Shown: positions 62,229-64,000 of the stretch, in pieces | Layout of the letters: every line of letters starts with the position of its first letter | Position numbering within the stretch: the stretch's first letter is position 1 | From: Thiomicrorhabdus immobilis | Lineage (GTDB): Bacteria; Pseudomonadota; Gammaproteobacteria; Thiomicrospirales; Thiomicrospiraceae | NCBI RefSeq assembly: GCF_021654855.1 | Contig: NZ_AP024202.1 | Span: forward strand, 62,001 to 126,000 | Direction of reading: 5' to 3' | DNA length: 64,000 nucleotides | Position numbers and translations under genes: made by a program | The notes under the pieces: model-generated | Databases searched by the model: none | Told to the model about the DNA's origin: nothing | What the model saw: only the letters and a program-made list of their open reading frames with translations

Positions 62229-63802
62229 ACACGATGAGGACTTTGGGTTGTAGGTTATTGGCGTTGTTTTTGGTCACGTTTTTTGTCAGTCCGGCCATGG
62301 CGTTTGATGCCGAAGTGACCAGGCCTGGTGATTTGGCTAAAGCTGAAGCAACACAAGAGAGTTCACCGATAACGGTGAGGATTCGACCGACCAATGTGCA
62401 GCTTGGCGAGCCGGTTTCTCTCGTGATCGAGGGTGAGAAAATCGGTCAGTCGACCGCGTTATTGGATTGGAGCAATCTTAAGCAAGATTTTGTGATCAAT
62501 GGGGTTGACCAGCACTCATACCTTTTAAGGTTGACGCTGTATCCGCTTAAAGAGGGTGATTTAGTGATTGCCGAGCAAAATGCCGGTAGGGTGCATATCC
62601 CGAGAACGGTCATTCAGGTTCAAGCTAATCCACAAGTGAGTATTCAATGGCAAAAGCCTAAAGCCGAATTGTTCAGCACACAACAAGGGGTGTGGCAAGC
62701 CAAGGTGGCGGTAGATAATCCGGCGTTCTTAGTGGAAATGCAACCGTCTTCGGAGTCGGAAAATAACGAAATCATTACACATCTGTTAAGTTCGTTAAGT
62801 CATCCGCAACTCCATATGGTGAGTTATGAGATGCCGAGTGTTTCAAAGCGACAAACGGTACTTATCAACTCGCCTGTGGTTGAAGTGAAAAACACCAGTA
62901 ATCGACGTTGGAAGTTTTTCGATTCTCCACAAACCGTGCAGATTAAACCCTTGCCGATTTTTTTACCGATGTCGGCTGCCGTCGGTGAGATCGACTGGAA
63001 GATAACACCTTTAAGGCGGTTTTACCAAGTGGGTGATTTGTATTATTGGCACTGGCAATTAACCGGCCAAGGAGTGACCGAGGATTATCTTAAATCCACG
63101 GCTTATCAGTTGATTGGTCAGTTAACGCACAATGATCAGCTTGCTTGGCTGGCAGAGTCGATGCAAGCCACACAAATGAGTGATGATAAAGGTATGTTGA
63201 CGCAGTTGGATGTGCAGATACCGTTTCGGATCAAACAACCAGGCCTGGTTGATTTTCCTGAGCTTGTTTTGCGCAGTTTTAATCCCGACCAGGCCAAGGT
63301 GTCGCAACAGACTTTTGCGGTGGCGAGCGTGGTGGTTGTACCAGGCTGGCTGGTATGGATTTTCAACTGGTTGATTTTGTTGCTTGGCATCGTTTCAGGC
63401 TATTTTATACTGCTACTTGTTAAGCAGTATTGGTTGAATATCCAGTTGCGTAGACAATTGAAAGAGGCGCAAACCAGTGAGCACGTTTTGCAGGCGATTT
63501 TGTCTTGGCAATCGAAACACCTATTGGGTTTAAGTATGACTGGGCAAACCAATCAGATTCAGTCATTGAGACAATTTGAACAGTGGTATCAACAACTTTA
63601 TGGCGATTCGCCGATATTATCGACGTTAATCGACGAGTTGAATGCCATGCTTTACTCAAAATCGAGTCAAGAGGCGTCGTTTTCAAGCATCAGAAATAAT
63701 GCCCAGGCCTGGGCATATTCACTTTCCATCATCAAAGGCTCACAACTGGCTTTCAAACGAGTCTTAAGAAAGGTCATGCAAGCCTTAAGGCTTAACCGAT
63801 AA
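62222..63802 (+). CDS. batD: BatD-like protein, operon copy 2
   Basis: A 526-residue BatD: signal peptide (about 1-28, AMA), a periplasmic region starting PITVRIRPTNVQLGEPVSLVI, a membrane helix (about 380-402) and a cytoplasmic tail of about 120 residues. The start overlaps the batBC stop by seven bases exactly as in copy 1. Exact palindromes at 62318 (TRPG, just after the signal peptide) and 63238 (PGL), and a GC-type variant at 63699-63716. Confidence 0.84.
   Translation: MVNTMRTLGCRLLALFLVTFFVSPAMAFDAEVTRPGDLAKAEATQESSPITVRIRPTNVQLGEPVSLVIEGEKIGQSTALLDWSNLKQDFVINGVDQHSYLLRLTLYPLKEGDLVIAEQNAGRVHIPRTVIQVQANPQVSIQWQKPKAELFSTQQGVWQAKVAVDNPAFLVEMQPSSESENNEIITHLLSSLSHPQLHMVSYEMPSVSKRQTVLINSPVVEVKNTSNRRWKFFDSPQTVQIKPLPIFLPMSAAVGEIDWKITPLRRFYQVGDLYYWHWQLTGQGVTEDYLKSTAYQLIGQLTHNDQLAWLAESMQATQMSDDKGMLTQLDVQIPFRIKQPGLVDFPELVLRSFNPDQAKVSQQTFAVASVVVVPGWLVWIFNWLILLLGIVSGYFILLLVKQYWLNIQLRRQLKEAQTSEHVLQAILSWQSKHLLGLSMTGQTNQIQSLRQFEQWYQQLYGDSPILSTLIDELNAMLYSKSSQEASFSSIRNNAQAWAYSLSIIKGSQLAFKRVLRKVMQALRLNR
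62318..62329. repeat. Iterated palindrome ACCAGGCCTGGT inside batD copy 2
   Basis: Exact copy right after the signal peptide region, frame ACC-AGG-CCT-GGT. Confidence 0.9.
63238..63249. repeat. Iterated palindrome ACCAGGCCTGGT inside batD copy 2
   Basis: Exact copy, frame CCA-GGC-CTG; flanks CA/TG extend it to a perfect 16-base palindrome. Confidence 0.9.
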
Positions 63803-63865
63803 AACGGCCGTTCAATCCAGAATATAGCCTGCTGTAGAACGGGTTTTGCGTTCCGGATAAGAATT

Positions 63866-63877
63866 ACCAGGCCCGGT
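63866..63877. repeat. One-mismatch iterated palindrome between convergent genes
   Basis: ACCAGGCCCGGT lies between the batD copy 2 stop and the partial minus-strand gene. The downstream flank GTGACTTTAAAAAT repeats the one at 24183-24196, suggesting a decayed copy of that longer element. Confidence 0.7.
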
Positions 63878-63909
63878 GACTTTAAAAATCTTCGTGGCTG
63901 ATTTTGCTA

Positions 63910-64000
63910 TTATTTTGAACGGTAGGTTTCATCAAACGGTTTGATGATGCGTTGGTATTTTTTCCAAACCAACACTAGGGCATAGACTAAAGAACCCAGT
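63910..64000 (-). CDS. C-terminal end of an unidentified membrane protein (partial)
   Basis: An open frame enters from beyond the window and stops at TTA 63910-63912 (TAA). The last 29 residues include a hydrophobic stretch LGSLVYALVLVWKK followed by a charged tail ending FDETYRSK, like the last helix and cytosolic tail of a membrane protein. It is convergent with batD copy 2. No family assigned. Confidence 0.5.
   Translation of the reverse strand, partial: LGSLVYALVLVWKKYQRIIKPFDETYRSK

Noticed and set aside
1-64000. tRNA, rRNA, CRISPR, prophage, insertion sequence or integrase
   Set aside because: No cloverleaf, repeat-spacer pattern, transposase or phage gene was recognised on either strand by reading; a covariance search could still find a small RNA.

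Overview
The window reads as chromosome of a sulfur-oxidising, probably chemolithoautotrophic gammaproteobacterium, most likely of the Thiomicrospira/Hydrogenovibrio/Thiomicrorhabdus group. This is an inference from gene content: periplasmic DsrE-like proteins, glycolate salvage with a transaminase and formate-THF ligase, and many c-di-GMP proteins. No marker gene proves the genus. I see no rRNA, tRNA, CRISPR, prophage or insertion sequence. Coding density is high and nearly every gene is intact.

Layout. 0-2.5 kb: two secreted DsrE-like proteins divergent from an ECF sigma factor and a membrane anti-sigma factor whose periplasmic part itself looks DsrE-like. 2.6-6.2 kb: lplT-aas phospholipid repair. 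6.3-13.7 kb (minus): first MoxR/Bat operon (moxR, DUF58, DUF4381, batA, batBC, batD). 13.9-16.9 kb: PAS-MCP-REC-CZB chemoreceptor. 17.3-24.1 kb: fhs, glcDEF and a divergent aminotransferase, forming a 2-phosphoglycolate/C1 salvage block with a perfect FNR-type box in the divergent promoter. 24.2-31.9 kb: substrate-binding protein plus GGDEF-EAL-CZB protein, a diguanylate cyclase and an HD-GYP protein. 32-37.6 kb: cmoB, cmoA and a CmoM-like gene (tRNA U34 modification), with a murein transglycosylase, a short cation transporter and a nuclease between them. 37.7-43.9 kb: monooxygenase, APC permease and an RND efflux pair. 44.1-47.5 kb: copper resistance (copL-like, copA, copB). 47.6-53 kb: a second substrate-binding protein/GGDEF-EAL pair and an MBL-GAF-HD-GYP fusion. 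53.1-56.1 kb: ArsR-rhodanese regulator, hydrolase and divergent MFS transporter. 56.3-63.8 kb (plus): a second complete MoxR/Bat operon. The last 91 bases hold the C-terminus of a minus-strand membrane protein.

Two DNA-level signals cut across the genes. (1) The 12-bp palindrome ACCAGGCCTGGT occurs 13 times exactly, plus at least nine one-mismatch copies. Seven exact copies lie between genes, where five sit at the centre of longer perfect palindromes of 24-34 bp whose flanks differ but stay self-complementary. The other six lie in coding sequence, two in each reading frame. (2) Two near-perfect ParB parS sites and two weaker ones occur, suggesting an origin-proximal chromosomal position.

The best candidates for an undescribed system are the iterated palindrome and the DsrE-domain anti-sigma locus.
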